From Salinimonas profundi (lineage in GTDB: Bacteria; Pseudomonadota; Gammaproteobacteria; Enterobacterales; Alteromonadaceae), in NCBI RefSeq assembly GCF_014750655.1, contig NZ_JABBXD010000007.1, forward strand, positions 62,001-126,000: a stretch of DNA of 64,000 nt. The letters run 5' to 3'. The notes under the pieces are model-generated. The model was not told the origin of the DNA. It saw only the letters and a program-made list of their open reading frames with translations, and did not search any database. Position 1 is the first letter of the stretch. Every line of letters begins with the position of its first letter. This document shows, in pieces, positions 1 through 7,940 of the stretch. A program made the translations under genes and the position numbers.

Positions 1-152
1 TGGTTTTTGCGCCTGATTCTCATTACCGTTTCTGAGCACACCCAAAGCAATCCAAACTGTCCAAATCGCCATAACTATCGGATACCTCTTGCGTTTTCCG
101 CCAAAGGCCGTGTACTCAGACTACGCAGCAAGTTGTAAAGGAACACTGACAA

Positions 153-1052
153 ATGGCTCATCATCATCACCATGAAACGTCGGCCCGTATCGGATGGGCG
201 TTTTTTCTGAACCTTACTTTTACCATTATCGAGTTTATTGGCGGTGTACTGACCAACAGTACCGCTATCATGGCTGACGCAGTGCACGATTTAGGCGATA
301 CGCTTTCTATTGGTAGTGCCTGGTTACTGGACAGGGTGAGCAGAAAAGAGGCCGATCATTCTTTTACCTATGGTTATCGACGCCTGAGCCTGCTGGGTGC
401 ATTGCTAAATGCCGTGGTGCTGATAGCAGGTTCAGTATGGATTTTGTTTCAAACCGTCCCGCGGCTGCTTGAGCCACAAATGCCCCATATTGAAGGGATG
501 ATGGGGCTGGCCGTTCTGGGTGTAGTAATGAATGGCTATGCAGCATATAAACTTCACGGCGGGCAGACCTTAAACGAAAAAGTGCTGAACTGGCATTTAA
601 TTGAAGATGTTATGGGTTGGGTTGCCGTTATGATTGTAGCCATTGCAATGCATTTTGTTAACTGGCCCATCCTTGACCCTCTGTTGTCGCTGCTTTTCAC
701 ACTGTTTATTCTGTTTAATGTGTTTCGTAATCTGAAAAGTACTGTGAAGCTGTTTTTTCAGGCAGCACCGGAAAAAGCAATTACCCGTGAGGTATCAGAC
801 AAGCTACAACAAATTTCAGCGATCGCCAGTATCCATCATCTGCATATCTGGTCGCTGGACGGTGAACACCACATTGCAACATTACATGCAGTTGTAAAAT
901 GTGAGTCACTGGATGATTACCGTTCGCTTAAACAGCAGGTCGCTGATACGCTGGCGCTGTTTGAGTTTGCTCACACTACGGTGGAGTTTGAGCTACTGGG
1001 GGAAGACTGCCGCGATGCAGCGGCAAGTCAATCACAAAGCCCCTCCCGTTGA
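153..1052 (+). CDS. Cation diffusion facilitator (Zn/Cd/Co exporter family)
   Basis: This 299-residue inner-membrane protein has the cation diffusion facilitator layout of six transmembrane helices followed by a cytoplasmic C-terminal domain. The metal site is visible as H45-xxx-D49 in helix 2 (AVHDLGD) and H148-xxx-D152 in helix 5 (HLIED), the H/D pairing usual for Zn-type ZitB/CzcD-like members. The N-terminus is MAHHHHHE, a natural histidine-rich metal-binding tail of the kind common in this family. Known members exchange cytoplasmic divalent metal for protons. The start is the ATG preceded by AAAGGA. It is a single gene converging on the peroxiredoxin. Metal specificity cannot be read from the sequence. 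Confidence 0.9.
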   Translation: MAHHHHHETSARIGWAFFLNLTFTIIEFIGGVLTNSTAIMADAVHDLGDTLSIGSAWLLDRVSRKEADHSFTYGYRRLSLLGALLNAVVLIAGSVWILFQTVPRLLEPQMPHIEGMMGLAVLGVVMNGYAAYKLHGGQTLNEKVLNWHLIEDVMGWVAVMIVAIAMHFVNWPILDPLLSLLFTLFILFNVFRNLKSTVKLFFQAAPEKAITREVSDKLQQISAIASIHHLHIWSLDGEHHIATLHAVVKCESLDDYRSLKQQVADTLALFEFAHTTVEFELLGEDCRDAAASQSQSPSR

Positions 1053-1063
1053 GGAGCGGCTTT
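1036..1063. terminator. Hairpin overlapping the CDF stop codon, between convergent genes
   Basis: AAAGCC and GGCTTT pair around an inner CTCC/GGAG stem with one C-C mismatch, and the hairpin spans the stop codon of the metal exporter. There is no clear T-run on either side, so it may be a bidirectional or mRNA-end-stabilising hairpin rather than a classical intrinsic terminator. Confidence 0.45.
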
Positions 1064-1082
1064 ACGAAATGTGTCGTAGCGC

Positions 1083-1628
1083 TTAGGCGTGTGTGCCACG
1101 TACCGGATAATCATTGTCCGGTTTTCTGAGCCATTGCAGGCCGTCTACCAGAATATCCACATCCGGTCTTGAGAAAGGCGCATTAGAAATATCGATAATC
1201 CGGATGATGCCACTCTGATCAACCACAAATAGTGCTGGCTCCGCAAACGGATGATCAGTCTCTTTTTCAGAGCGTGGGTCGGAGATATACACACCCAATG
1301 CTTTCATATTTTCTTCGGTAAGCCCGTATCCCAGAGTGAAATCAACAGAGAGATCATCTAAGTGGCTTTCCAGTTGTTCCTTGCTATCAGCCGACACCGC
1401 AATAATATCGACGCCGGTATCCATGAGCTTGTTCTTATGTTTTTGCAGCTTGTTCAGATACTTCGTACAAATAGGGCAATGCTGACCACGATAAACAACC
1501 ACTAATTGCCAGTCTTTACCTTCACCGGGTTGGCCGAGAACGTGCGTCTTGGTATGAAGATCGGTAACAGAGATATCAGGAAAGGTGCTGCCGGCCTGTA
1601 ACTTTTGCGAAAAAGTAGGTTGAGTCAT
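1083..1628 (-). CDS. Peroxiredoxin, AhpC/TSA-type thioredoxin fold
   Basis: This is a 181-residue peroxiredoxin-like thiol peroxidase. The thioredoxin-fold strand LVVVYRGQ leads to CPIC, with the likely peroxidatic cysteine at C51 and a second cysteine at C54. A typical AhpC/TSA segment (LFVVDQSGIIR) lies in the C-terminal half. Known relatives reduce hydroperoxides using thiol donors. The first possible ATG is four codons upstream, but the sequence AGGAG sits between that codon and the second ATG, so the second ATG (MTQPTF) was chosen. The spaced CPIC pair resembles PrxQ/bacterioferritin-comigratory or atypical AhpC-TSA members. The reductant partner is unknown. Confidence 0.82.
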   Translation of the reverse strand: MTQPTFSQKLQAGSTFPDISVTDLHTKTHVLGQPGEGKDWQLVVVYRGQHCPICTKYLNKLQKHKNKLMDTGVDIIAVSADSKEQLESHLDDLSVDFTLGYGLTEENMKALGVYISDPRSEKETDHPFAEPALFVVDQSGIIRIIDISNAPFSRPDVDILVDGLQWLRKPDNDYPVRGTHA

Positions 1629-1650
1629 AGTACTCCTCATCGTTTGGATA

Positions 1651-1692
1651 AACGCCGGATAAGCTATAAAGATAACGCGATGCTCCGGCGCA
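1651..1692. repeat. Inverted repeat upstream of the peroxiredoxin gene
   Basis: CGCCGGA (1653-1659) and TCCGGCG (1684-1690) form a perfect 7-bp inverted repeat around a 24-nt spacer in the peroxiredoxin promoter region. It could be an operator or a leader hairpin. The match is short and no regulator is recognised. Confidence 0.3.
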
Positions 1693-1795
1693 ATGTAAAA
1701 CTCTTAAGGTGCTTACGGCGAATAAACGCTATCAGGATTAGCAGGGGTGGGGTAAAAAGTGCAATATGACAAATCTTTAAAGAAGCGTCAGAAAA

Positions 1796-1823
1796 CAGGA
1801 GCAAATTAAATTTTTTGCTCCTG
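1796..1823 (-). terminator. Intrinsic terminator of the Yip1-family gene
   Basis: CAGGAGCAAA and TTTGCTCCTG form a perfect 10-bp stem with an 8-nt loop. On the minus strand the stem is followed by TTTTC, and it lies about 30 bp beyond the stop of the Yip1-family gene. Confidence 0.65.
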
Positions 1824-1855
1824 ATGGGCGTTTACGATGGCAAAATGACTGCTAC

Positions 1856-2470
1856 TTAGTGCAGGAATTTCCAGACAATACTGTGCTCGGAGCCCAGGCT
1901 CCATAACAACACAACTGCCATCAGGAGGACCTCTAGCAATAAAACGCCAATGGCCATCATCGTGCTGGACAAGATAAACCCTTCTTTATGACTGATACCC
2001 AGAAAATTGGGTGTGCCCTGATAAAGCAGATAGGCGGTATAGCAAATGCCGGTGATACAGGCTAAGGCGCAAACCCAGATGATCGGATAAATGGCGAACA
2101 GGCCGCTAAGAAACATTGGCGTGGCAATATAGCCGGCAAAAATAATGCATTCATGTCGTGATGGACGGGTTGGAAATTTTCTGGCGAGCCAGTGAATCAT
2201 GCTGCCCACTGCAGCAACAGCCAGTAGTATCAGCGCGTAAAAACAAGCGCCAATCAGTAAGCCGGTTTCAAACCCGACCTGAATGGTGTCGGTTTCGCCG
2301 CCCAAGGACCAGCCAAATTGTGTTGTACCGATAAATGAGCTTACAACCGGTATTAAAGCCATCCATAAAACATGGTGCATATATAAATGCGAGACCGTTT
2401 CGTGTTCTTCATTAATGGTGCGCCATTCACGGTCTGGATGATGTAACAGTCCCCACAGATGATTGCTCAT
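1856..2470 (-). CDS. Yip1-family (YIP1 domain) integral membrane protein
   Basis: This 204-residue protein has five predicted membrane segments, at about residues 33-48, 69-95, 107-129, 130-150 and 166-190. The pattern matches bacterial Yip1-domain (PF04893-like) proteins, including the N-terminal LWGLLHHPDREW stretch typical of the group. Their biochemical function in bacteria is not established. The start ATG has a good ribosome-binding site (GGAGAA). The gene has its own terminator and is divergent from the hybrid kinase. Only the family assignment is offered. Confidence 0.75.
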   Translation of the reverse strand: MSNHLWGLLHHPDREWRTINEEHETVSHLYMHHVLWMALIPVVSSFIGTTQFGWSLGGETDTIQVGFETGLLIGACFYALILLAVAAVGSMIHWLARKFPTRPSRHECIIFAGYIATPMFLSGLFAIYPIIWVCALACITGICYTAYLLYQGTPNFLGISHKEGFILSSTMMAIGVLLLEVLLMAVVLLWSLGSEHSIVWKFLH

Positions 2471-2715
2471 TGACTTCTCCTACGTTGCCTAAGCCTTTAC
2501 ATCTCATTAACAATATACGTAAGAAGTTCTAAATGTGTAGGATGATATTTGTATAAAAAATGAGCTTTAAAGAACCCTTGAATATAAGGGAAGTATTGTA
2601 ACCGGGTGGGCAACCTGTCGTTTTTTTCTTCGTTATGGGCCTTAAAGCGGTGCATTAGCTAGCGGCATAATCTACACTAAGCGTAGAATTTGTTTGCACG
2701 TAACTGGTCGCTGTT

Positions 2716-4767
2716 ATGCTTAAAAAGTTGCACGAACTGACTTCGGATGAGTCGCTGAGCTTCGAGCAAAAAATTGTTGCTATTTTGAAACTGGGTCTGG
2801 AAGCGTTTCAGCAACAGCACGCTATTGTCAGTTTTATAAGCGGTGACGAATACACGGTCAAGTACGTTGTATCCAATGATCCTACACTGACACCCGGACT
2901 TACTTTCTCGTTGGGCCAAACTTATTGCTGGCATACCTTACAGACCAATGAGGCGCTGGCATTTTCCAATGCATCACAAGTGGCCGCTGTGGCTACACAT
3001 CCCTGTTATGAAACTTTTCGGCTGGAAAGTTATATCGGTGCCCGGATTGTTGTTATGGGCGAACTCTACGGGACGCTTAACTTTTCTTCGCCCACTGCCC
3101 GCGATAAGTCCTTCAGCAGCGACGACATAGACTTCATAAATTTGTTTGCACAATGGATTGGCGTAGAGATATCGCGCCACATCGAGCAGCAGGAATTGAA
3201 GCAGCGTATTGAGCTGCAAGAGCAAATGGAGAAAATGGCGCTGATAGGCGGCTGGGAAGTGGACTTGGCCAACAATAAAATTTACTGGTCAGAACAAACC
3301 CGGCGAATTCATGAGGTACCTGATGATTACGAGCCGGATCTGGTCAGTGCAATAGAGTTTTATCCAGAGGGCGAGTCCCGCGATACCATTTCGGATGCAC
3401 TTGCCGAAGCGATGGCAACCGGCAAGGGATGGAGCCTTGAAATCTTACTGCGAACCTATACCGGAAAAGTGAAGTGGGTTGCTACGCAAGGGCGACCAGA
3501 GTTCAGGGATGGCCAGTGTGTAAGAATTTTCGGCGCTTTTCAGGACATTGATTCACAGATGGCATTGCGTCACGAACTGATCGACAGACGAAACGAAGCC
3601 GAGCGATTGCTCAAGGCCCGAAGCGCAATGATAGGTAAAATCAGCCACGAATTGCGCACGCCCATCAACGGCATTGCCGGCATGTTACAAACGCTGAAGG
3701 GTGAAAATAATAAGGACATCATTGAGAGCCGGGTAGCAATTGCCATGCGCAGCGCCGATCTGTTGGTCCGTCTGGTCAATGATGTACTGGATTACTCCAA
3801 GGTTGAATCGGGTCAGCTGGAGCTTGAAGAAGTCCCGTTTTCGGTTAGCAATATTTTCGACGATTTGTTCTACCTTTATGAGCCTCTGGCCAAGAAGAAA
3901 GGGCTTTCCCTTAACGTTGATGCACAGTTTCCTCAAGGATTGCGTGCTCACGGGGACCCGGGGCGGATGACACAAATCTATTCAAATCTGCTCAATAATG
4001 CGGTGAAATTTACTGATCAGGGCATTATCAATCTGACAGCGCGTATTAAAGAGAAAGCAGGGCGTGATGTCATCGCTGTTACCGTAACCGATACCGGTAT
4101 TGGCATGGATAAACAGGCCATAGAAAGTCTCTATCAGCCCTTTAAGCAAGGACACTCGGGCATCTCCTCTAAGTATGGCGGTTCGGGACTGGGCTTCGCT
4201 ATCGTTAAGGAGCTTTGCGATGCGTTTGGTGGCACGGTAAAAGTCAGCAGCAAGGAAGGGCAGGGCACCCGTATTTTTGTCGAATTGCCATTTAATGCAC
4301 TCAACCAGGAAGATGTGGCAAAAGAAGACTACATCGGCCCGCAAAACAGCAGCTTTGAACATATAAAATTGCTGGTTGTGGATGATAACGAAATAAATCG
4401 TCTGGTGATGGAATCGTTGCTGTCTCAGCTTCAGGTCAGTGCAGATTATGCGGTGAATGGGTTAGAGGCGGTGACGTGCATTGAACGCGCCAGCGAGCCT
4501 TACACGCTGGTCTTTATGGACTGCGAAATGCCGGTGATGGATGGGATTGAAGCAACCAGAGTCATTAAAGATACGTATACCAGTGACGGCAAAATGTTTA
4601 TTGTTGCGATGACGGCTGATACTTCCGACAGCAACCGACAAGCCTGCCTGAAAGCCGGCATGGATGCGTTTTTAACAAAGCCGGTCAAGCTGGAAGCGCT
4701 GCGCGGGGTACTAAATGAAGTGGCGTACCCCCAAATTACCGCCTCGGCGATTCCCGGTGTCCGCTAA
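2716..4767 (+). CDS. GAF-PAS hybrid sensor histidine kinase/response regulator
   Basis: This is a 683-residue cytoplasmic hybrid kinase with no transmembrane segments. The order is GAF-like sensor (about 1-155), PAS/PAC (about 170-290), HisKA with SHELRTP and phospho-acceptor H311, HATPase_c with the N box NLLNNAVKF (about 424-432), G1 DTGIGM (459-464) and G2 GGSGLG (488-493), then a receiver domain with VVDDNE (554-559) and phospho-acceptor D602 in MDCEMPVMDG. There is no output or HPt domain, so phosphate would have to pass to a separate HPt protein or regulator not seen here. The ATG has no strong ribosome-binding site, but an in-frame stop lies five codons upstream. The ligand is unknown. 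Confidence 0.92.
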   Translation: MLKKLHELTSDESLSFEQKIVAILKLGLEAFQQQHAIVSFISGDEYTVKYVVSNDPTLTPGLTFSLGQTYCWHTLQTNEALAFSNASQVAAVATHPCYETFRLESYIGARIVVMGELYGTLNFSSPTARDKSFSSDDIDFINLFAQWIGVEISRHIEQQELKQRIELQEQMEKMALIGGWEVDLANNKIYWSEQTRRIHEVPDDYEPDLVSAIEFYPEGESRDTISDALAEAMATGKGWSLEILLRTYTGKVKWVATQGRPEFRDGQCVRIFGAFQDIDSQMALRHELIDRRNEAERLLKARSAMIGKISHELRTPINGIAGMLQTLKGENNKDIIESRVAIAMRSADLLVRLVNDVLDYSKVESGQLELEEVPFSVSNIFDDLFYLYEPLAKKKGLSLNVDAQFPQGLRAHGDPGRMTQIYSNLLNNAVKFTDQGIINLTARIKEKAGRDVIAVTVTDTGIGMDKQAIESLYQPFKQGHSGISSKYGGSGLGFAIVKELCDAFGGTVKVSSKEGQGTRIFVELPFNALNQEDVAKEDYIGPQNSSFEHIKLLVVDDNEINRLVMESLLSQLQVSADYAVNGLEAVTCIERASEPYTLVFMDCEMPVMDGIEATRVIKDTYTSDGKMFIVAMTADTSDSNRQACLKAGMDAFLTKPVKLEALRGVLNEVAYPQITASAIPGVR

Positions 4768-4783
4768 ACACGCCCGATATCAA

Positions 4784-4805
4784 GGCCGTTTTGGCGGCCG
4801 TTTTC
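4784..4805 (+). terminator. Probable terminator of the hybrid kinase gene
   Basis: GGCCG and CGGCC form a 5-bp GC stem around TTTTGG, followed by GTTTTC, starting 16 bp after the kinase stop codon. The stem is short but GC-only. Confidence 0.45.
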
Positions 4806-4893
4806 GGTGAGATTCTTATTCCTCCTTTCGTTTCTGACTTTCTTTTGTACTAAGTAAACTTTAATCACACTTCGCGATGTACAACATAGCAGG

Positions 4894-5907
4894 ATGAATA
4901 AAAACGTAAAAATCATGAGCTCAAAATTATCGCCGTTGGCACACTCTGTATTGCATCTTCCGCTTAAAAGCTGGTGGCATATCTGCAAAAGAGTGGTTAA
5001 AAAAACTCAGGAGCACAATTTACCCATCGTCGCTGCGGGCGTGGCGTTTTATTTTTTGCTGGCGATATTCCCGTTATTAGGGGCGCTAATCTCACTCTAC
5101 GGGCTGATGGTGTCGCCTGAAGAGCTCAGAGAACATATGGCACTGCTGGTCGATGTGGTGCCATCCCAAAGCCGCTATATTCTGGAAGAGCAATTAAAAA
5201 ACCTGACTGAAAAGCCGAGTTCAACGCTCAGCTGGGGTCTGATTCTGTCCATTGTGCTGTCACTGTGGAGTAGTAGCAAAGGCGCAAATGCATTAATAAC
5301 GGCGTGTAATATTACTTATAATGAGTCCAAGGGCCGGAATTTTTTTAAAGGTTTACTGGCCAGGATGACAGGCACCACCAGTATTATCCTTACCATTATT
5401 CTGGCGCTAGCACTGATAACGGTCGTGCCCAAATGGATAAGTTGGGCGACAGCAGGCTTTATTTCGTCAGCTCAGGCCAATTTTATCACCCTGCCGATTA
5501 TGCTTTTACTATTTAATGCCAGTTTGTCAGCGCTATATCGGTACGGGCCACACCGAAGACCTGCTAAATGGCGGTGGGTGACGACCGGGTCCATTTTGGC
5601 GACGGTACTATGGATACTTGCCTCATACGGATTTTCCATTTACCTGAGCGAATTTGCCAGCTATAACAAAACGTACGGTTCGGTAGGTGGAATAATCATT
5701 TTATTAATGTGGTTATATCTGACCGCTTATATCATACTGCTCGGCGCGGAGGTGAATGCTGCCATAGAGCTGCAGACCTCTGCTGATAGCACCGTAGGAG
5801 ACGACAAACCCAAGGGGGATCGCGGCGCGTTTGTGGCGGACAATACCCCTGACGATCTGCGTGATATGAACGCCCGGGAAGCGTCGCCCTTCCAGCAAAA
5901 AGAATAA
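4894..5907 (+). CDS. YihY/virulence factor BrkB-family membrane protein
   Basis: This 337-residue protein matches the YihY/BrkB (once called RNase BN) family. It has six hydrophobic helices, the diagnostic early stretch AAGVAFYFLLAIFPLL, the central YRYGPHRR followed by KWRWVTTGS, and the late YGSVGGIIILLMWLYLTAYIILLGAEVNA. The function is unproven; the old ribonuclease assignment is known to be wrong. The C-terminal tail (about 295-337) is hydrophilic and acidic. The first ATG is used. A second ATG seven codons downstream is possible, and neither has a well-spaced ribosome-binding site. It lies upstream of minCDE, separated by a probable promoter. Confidence 0.88.
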   Translation: MNKNVKIMSSKLSPLAHSVLHLPLKSWWHICKRVVKKTQEHNLPIVAAGVAFYFLLAIFPLLGALISLYGLMVSPEELREHMALLVDVVPSQSRYILEEQLKNLTEKPSSTLSWGLILSIVLSLWSSSKGANALITACNITYNESKGRNFFKGLLARMTGTTSIILTIILALALITVVPKWISWATAGFISSAQANFITLPIMLLLFNASLSALYRYGPHRRPAKWRWVTTGSILATVLWILASYGFSIYLSEFASYNKTYGSVGGIIILLMWLYLTAYIILLGAEVNAAIELQTSADSTVGDDKPKGDRGAFVADNTPDDLRDMNAREASPFQQKE

Positions 5908-5991
5908 AATATTTTTATTTTCCTATAAACGTTGATTTATTGAGCAGTTGCTTCAATCCCGGCCCTCTGCCTATTGCTGTAGGGCTGGAAT

Positions 5992-6021
5992 TTGATAGAG
6001 TTGACGGCCTTAGTCTATAGA
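5992..6021 (+). promoter_or_regulatory. Candidate sigma-70 promoter of minCDE
   Basis: TTGATA (5992-5997) and TATAGA (6016-6021) are separated by 18 bp and lie about 50 bp before the minC start. Just upstream a GC-rich hairpin (CCGGCCCT/AGGGCTGG, about 5959-5988) has no T-run. The -35 matches 5/6 and the -10 4/6 of consensus. Confidence 0.42.
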
Positions 6022-6073
6022 TTAACCATGTTCGCTGGCATGTGGCCTTGTCAGCAACGTTCAGGATACACGA

Positions 6074-6784
6074 ATGGCAGAGCAATGCTTTCGGATGAAA
6101 GGCACAACGCTAACCAGCATTGTGCTAGATATAATAACGTTTGACCCTGATGAATTTGATACGCAGCTGGCAGCAAAGATTGCCAGTGCACCGCAGTTTT
6201 TCACACGTTCTTCCCTTATTATTCAGTTAAGTTGTAACATTGATGAAACCGCGTTTGAGTTATTAGTCACACTGTGTCGTAAACACCAGCTTCAGCCAAT
6301 GGCAGTAAAAGGGCAGGTGAATGATTTACGCGATACGATTAATGACCTCGGACTGTCTGACATAAGTCAGAGCAAATCCACTGACAGTGAGTTACCCGCT
6401 GGCAGTACGTCAGAAACCACTGAGAAAAAGCCAGCTGGCGCGACGCCTGAGGTGAATAAAACCCGGGTAGTGTCTCGACCTGTACGCTCAGGACAACAGG
6501 TTTATGCTCAGGGCGGCGACCTAATCATTTTAGCGCCAGTAAGTGAGGGTGCTGAAATTCTGGCAGACGGCAATATCCATGTTTACGGCACGATGCGCGG
6601 CCGGGCTCTTGCAGGAGTCAAAGGCGACACAGAGGCACGGATTTTCTGTCAGCAGATGGAGGCTGAGCTGATTTCCATTGCCGGCAGATTCGTCATGCAG
6701 GAAACTATACAAACACAGTGCTGGAAGAAACCGGCACAGGCATATTTAGAAGAGGATGCGTTACTGGTCACCGAACTGGGTTAA
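6074..6784 (+). CDS. minC: Septum site-determining protein MinC
   Basis: This 236-residue protein is the FtsZ-assembly inhibitor of the Min system. The N-terminal FtsZ-inhibitory domain (about 8-100) starts with MKGTTLTSIVL. A polar linker (about 100-135) follows. The C-terminal beta-helix domain (about 138-230) has the diagnostic QVYAQGGDLIILAPVSEGAE and DGNIHVYGTMRGRALAG repeats, which dimerise and bind MinD. An AGGA ribosome-binding site precedes the ATG. minD follows after 30 bp with its own GAGGA site, so the three genes form the usual minCDE operon. Confidence 0.96.
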   Translation: MAEQCFRMKGTTLTSIVLDIITFDPDEFDTQLAAKIASAPQFFTRSSLIIQLSCNIDETAFELLVTLCRKHQLQPMAVKGQVNDLRDTINDLGLSDISQSKSTDSELPAGSTSETTEKKPAGATPEVNKTRVVSRPVRSGQQVYAQGGDLIILAPVSEGAEILADGNIHVYGTMRGRALAGVKGDTEARIFCQQMEAELISIAGRFVMQETIQTQCWKKPAQAYLEEDALLVTELG

Positions 6785-6814
6785 GACCGTACGTTTTCGT
6801 CGAGGAAAAAGTAG

Positions 6815-7624
6815 ATGGCAAAAATTATCGTTGTAACCTCCGGAAAAGGAGGGGTTGGAAAAACAACATCCAGTGCGGCTATTGCAACCGGCCTGGCGCT
6901 TCAGGGACACAAAACTGTCGTTGTCGATTTTGATGTGGGCTTGCGTAACCTTGATTTGATCATGGGCTGTGAACGACGAGTCGTCTACGATTTCGTTAAT
7001 GTTATCAATAAAGAAGCATCCCTTAATCAGGCGCTGATTAAAGATAAGCGTACTGATGGGTTATACATTCTGCCTGCCTCGCAAACCCGGGATAAGGATG
7101 CACTGACAATGGATGGTGTTCAGACCGTCCTGAATGACCTGAGCAAAGATTTCGAGTTCATTATCTGTGACTCACCCGCGGGTATCGAGCAGGGGGCCCA
7201 AATGGCGCTGTACTTTGCAGATGAGGCCATCGTGGTAACCAACCCGGAAGTGTCGTCGGTACGCGACTCTGATCGTATTCTGGGTATCCTTCAAAGCAAA
7301 TCAATGCGTGCTGAGCAGGGTAAAAGTGTTAAAGAGCATCTGTTGTTGACCCGTTACAACCCGCATCGCGTAGCAACCGCAGAAATGTTAAGTGTTGTCG
7401 ATGTTGAAGAAATTCTCGCTGTTCCCTTACTTGGCGTGATTCCTGAATCTGAGGCTGTACTTGCCGCATCTAACCAGGGGGCGCCTGTTATTCTTGATCA
7501 GCAATCTACAGCCGGTCAGGCGTATTCAGATGCAGTACGCCGGTTAGTGGGTGAAAAGGTAGAACATCGCTTTTTGGAAGCTGAAAAGAAAGGTTTCTTT
7601 AAGCGGCTGCTCGGAGGAAAATAA
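6815..7624 (+). CDS. minD: Septum site-determining protein MinD (membrane ATPase)
   Basis: This is the 269-residue ParA/MinD-family ATPase that recruits MinC to the membrane and oscillates with MinE. The deviant Walker A motif GKGGVGKTT is at about 10-18, with signature K11 and K16. [12 protein letters not shown] (about 38-49) and the Walker B-like ICDSPAGIE are present. The C-terminal amphipathic membrane-targeting helix (about 257-269) reads [13 protein letters not shown]. The ATG has a GAGGA ribosome-binding site. The stop overlaps the minE start by one base, so translation is coupled. Confidence 0.97.
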   Translation: MAKIIVVTSGKGGVGKTTSSAAIATGLALQGHKTVVVDFDVGLRNLDLIMGCERRVVYDFVNVINKEASLNQALIKDKRTDGLYILPASQTRDKDALTMDGVQTVLNDLSKDFEFIICDSPAGIEQGAQMALYFADEAIVVTNPEVSSVRDSDRILGILQSKSMRAEQGKSVKEHLLLTRYNPHRVATAEMLSVVDVEEILAVPLLGVIPESEAVLAASNQGAPVILDQQSTAGQAYSDAVRRLVGEKVEHRFLEAEKKGFFKRLLGGK

Positions 7625-7875
7625 TGGGAATTTTTGACTATCTGTTAAAAAAGGGTAAGTCGAATTCTGCAGCCGTGGCGAAAGAGCGTCTGCAGATAAT
7701 TGTTGCGCATGAGCGCCGGAAACGCACTGAACCGGATTACCTTCCGATGATGCAAAAAGAGATCGTCGAGGTTATTCGTAAATACGTACAGATTGCAGAT
7801 GATCAGGTGTCTGTGCAGCTGGAAGATAGTGACGATTGCAGTGTACTGGAGCTTAATATTACGTTGCCGGAATAA
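7624..7875 (+). CDS. minE: Cell division topological specificity factor MinE
   Basis: This 83-residue protein has the MinE layout: an N-terminal membrane-targeting and anti-MinCD segment (IFDYLLKK, then [14 protein letters not shown]) and a C-terminal dimerisation domain ([14 protein letters not shown] to LELNITLPE). It stimulates MinD ATPase and restricts MinC activity away from mid-cell. Its start codon shares one base with the minD stop codon. A strong terminator follows. Confidence 0.96.
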   Translation: MGIFDYLLKKGKSNSAAVAKERLQIIVAHERRKRTEPDYLPMMQKEIVEVIRKYVQIADDQVSVQLEDSDDCSVLELNITLPE

Positions 7876-7894
7876 TGGTAGTCGGGTAAATAAA

Positions 7895-7920
7895 AAGCGC
7901 TTCAGTGAAGCGCTTTTTTT
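7895..7920. terminator. Bidirectional intrinsic terminator after minE
   Basis: AAGCGCTTC and GAAGCGCTT form a perfect 9-bp stem with an AGT loop, followed by seven T on the plus strand and flanked by AAAAA on the other side. It can end both minCDE and the convergent S10 peptidase gene, whose stop is at 7941. Confidence 0.88.
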
Positions 7921-7940
7921 ATATCTGTAATTTATGCCTG

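Noticed and set aside
1-152. Possible promoter or gene fragment at the left edge
   Set aside because: No clear -35/-10 pair and no credible frame on either strand. The 70-codon minus-strand frame overlaps the start of the CDF gene.
153-175. Run of five histidines at the N-terminus of the first gene, like a purification tag
   Set aside because: CDF transporters commonly have natural His-rich tails, and the surrounding sequence is ordinary chromosomal DNA with no vector sequence.
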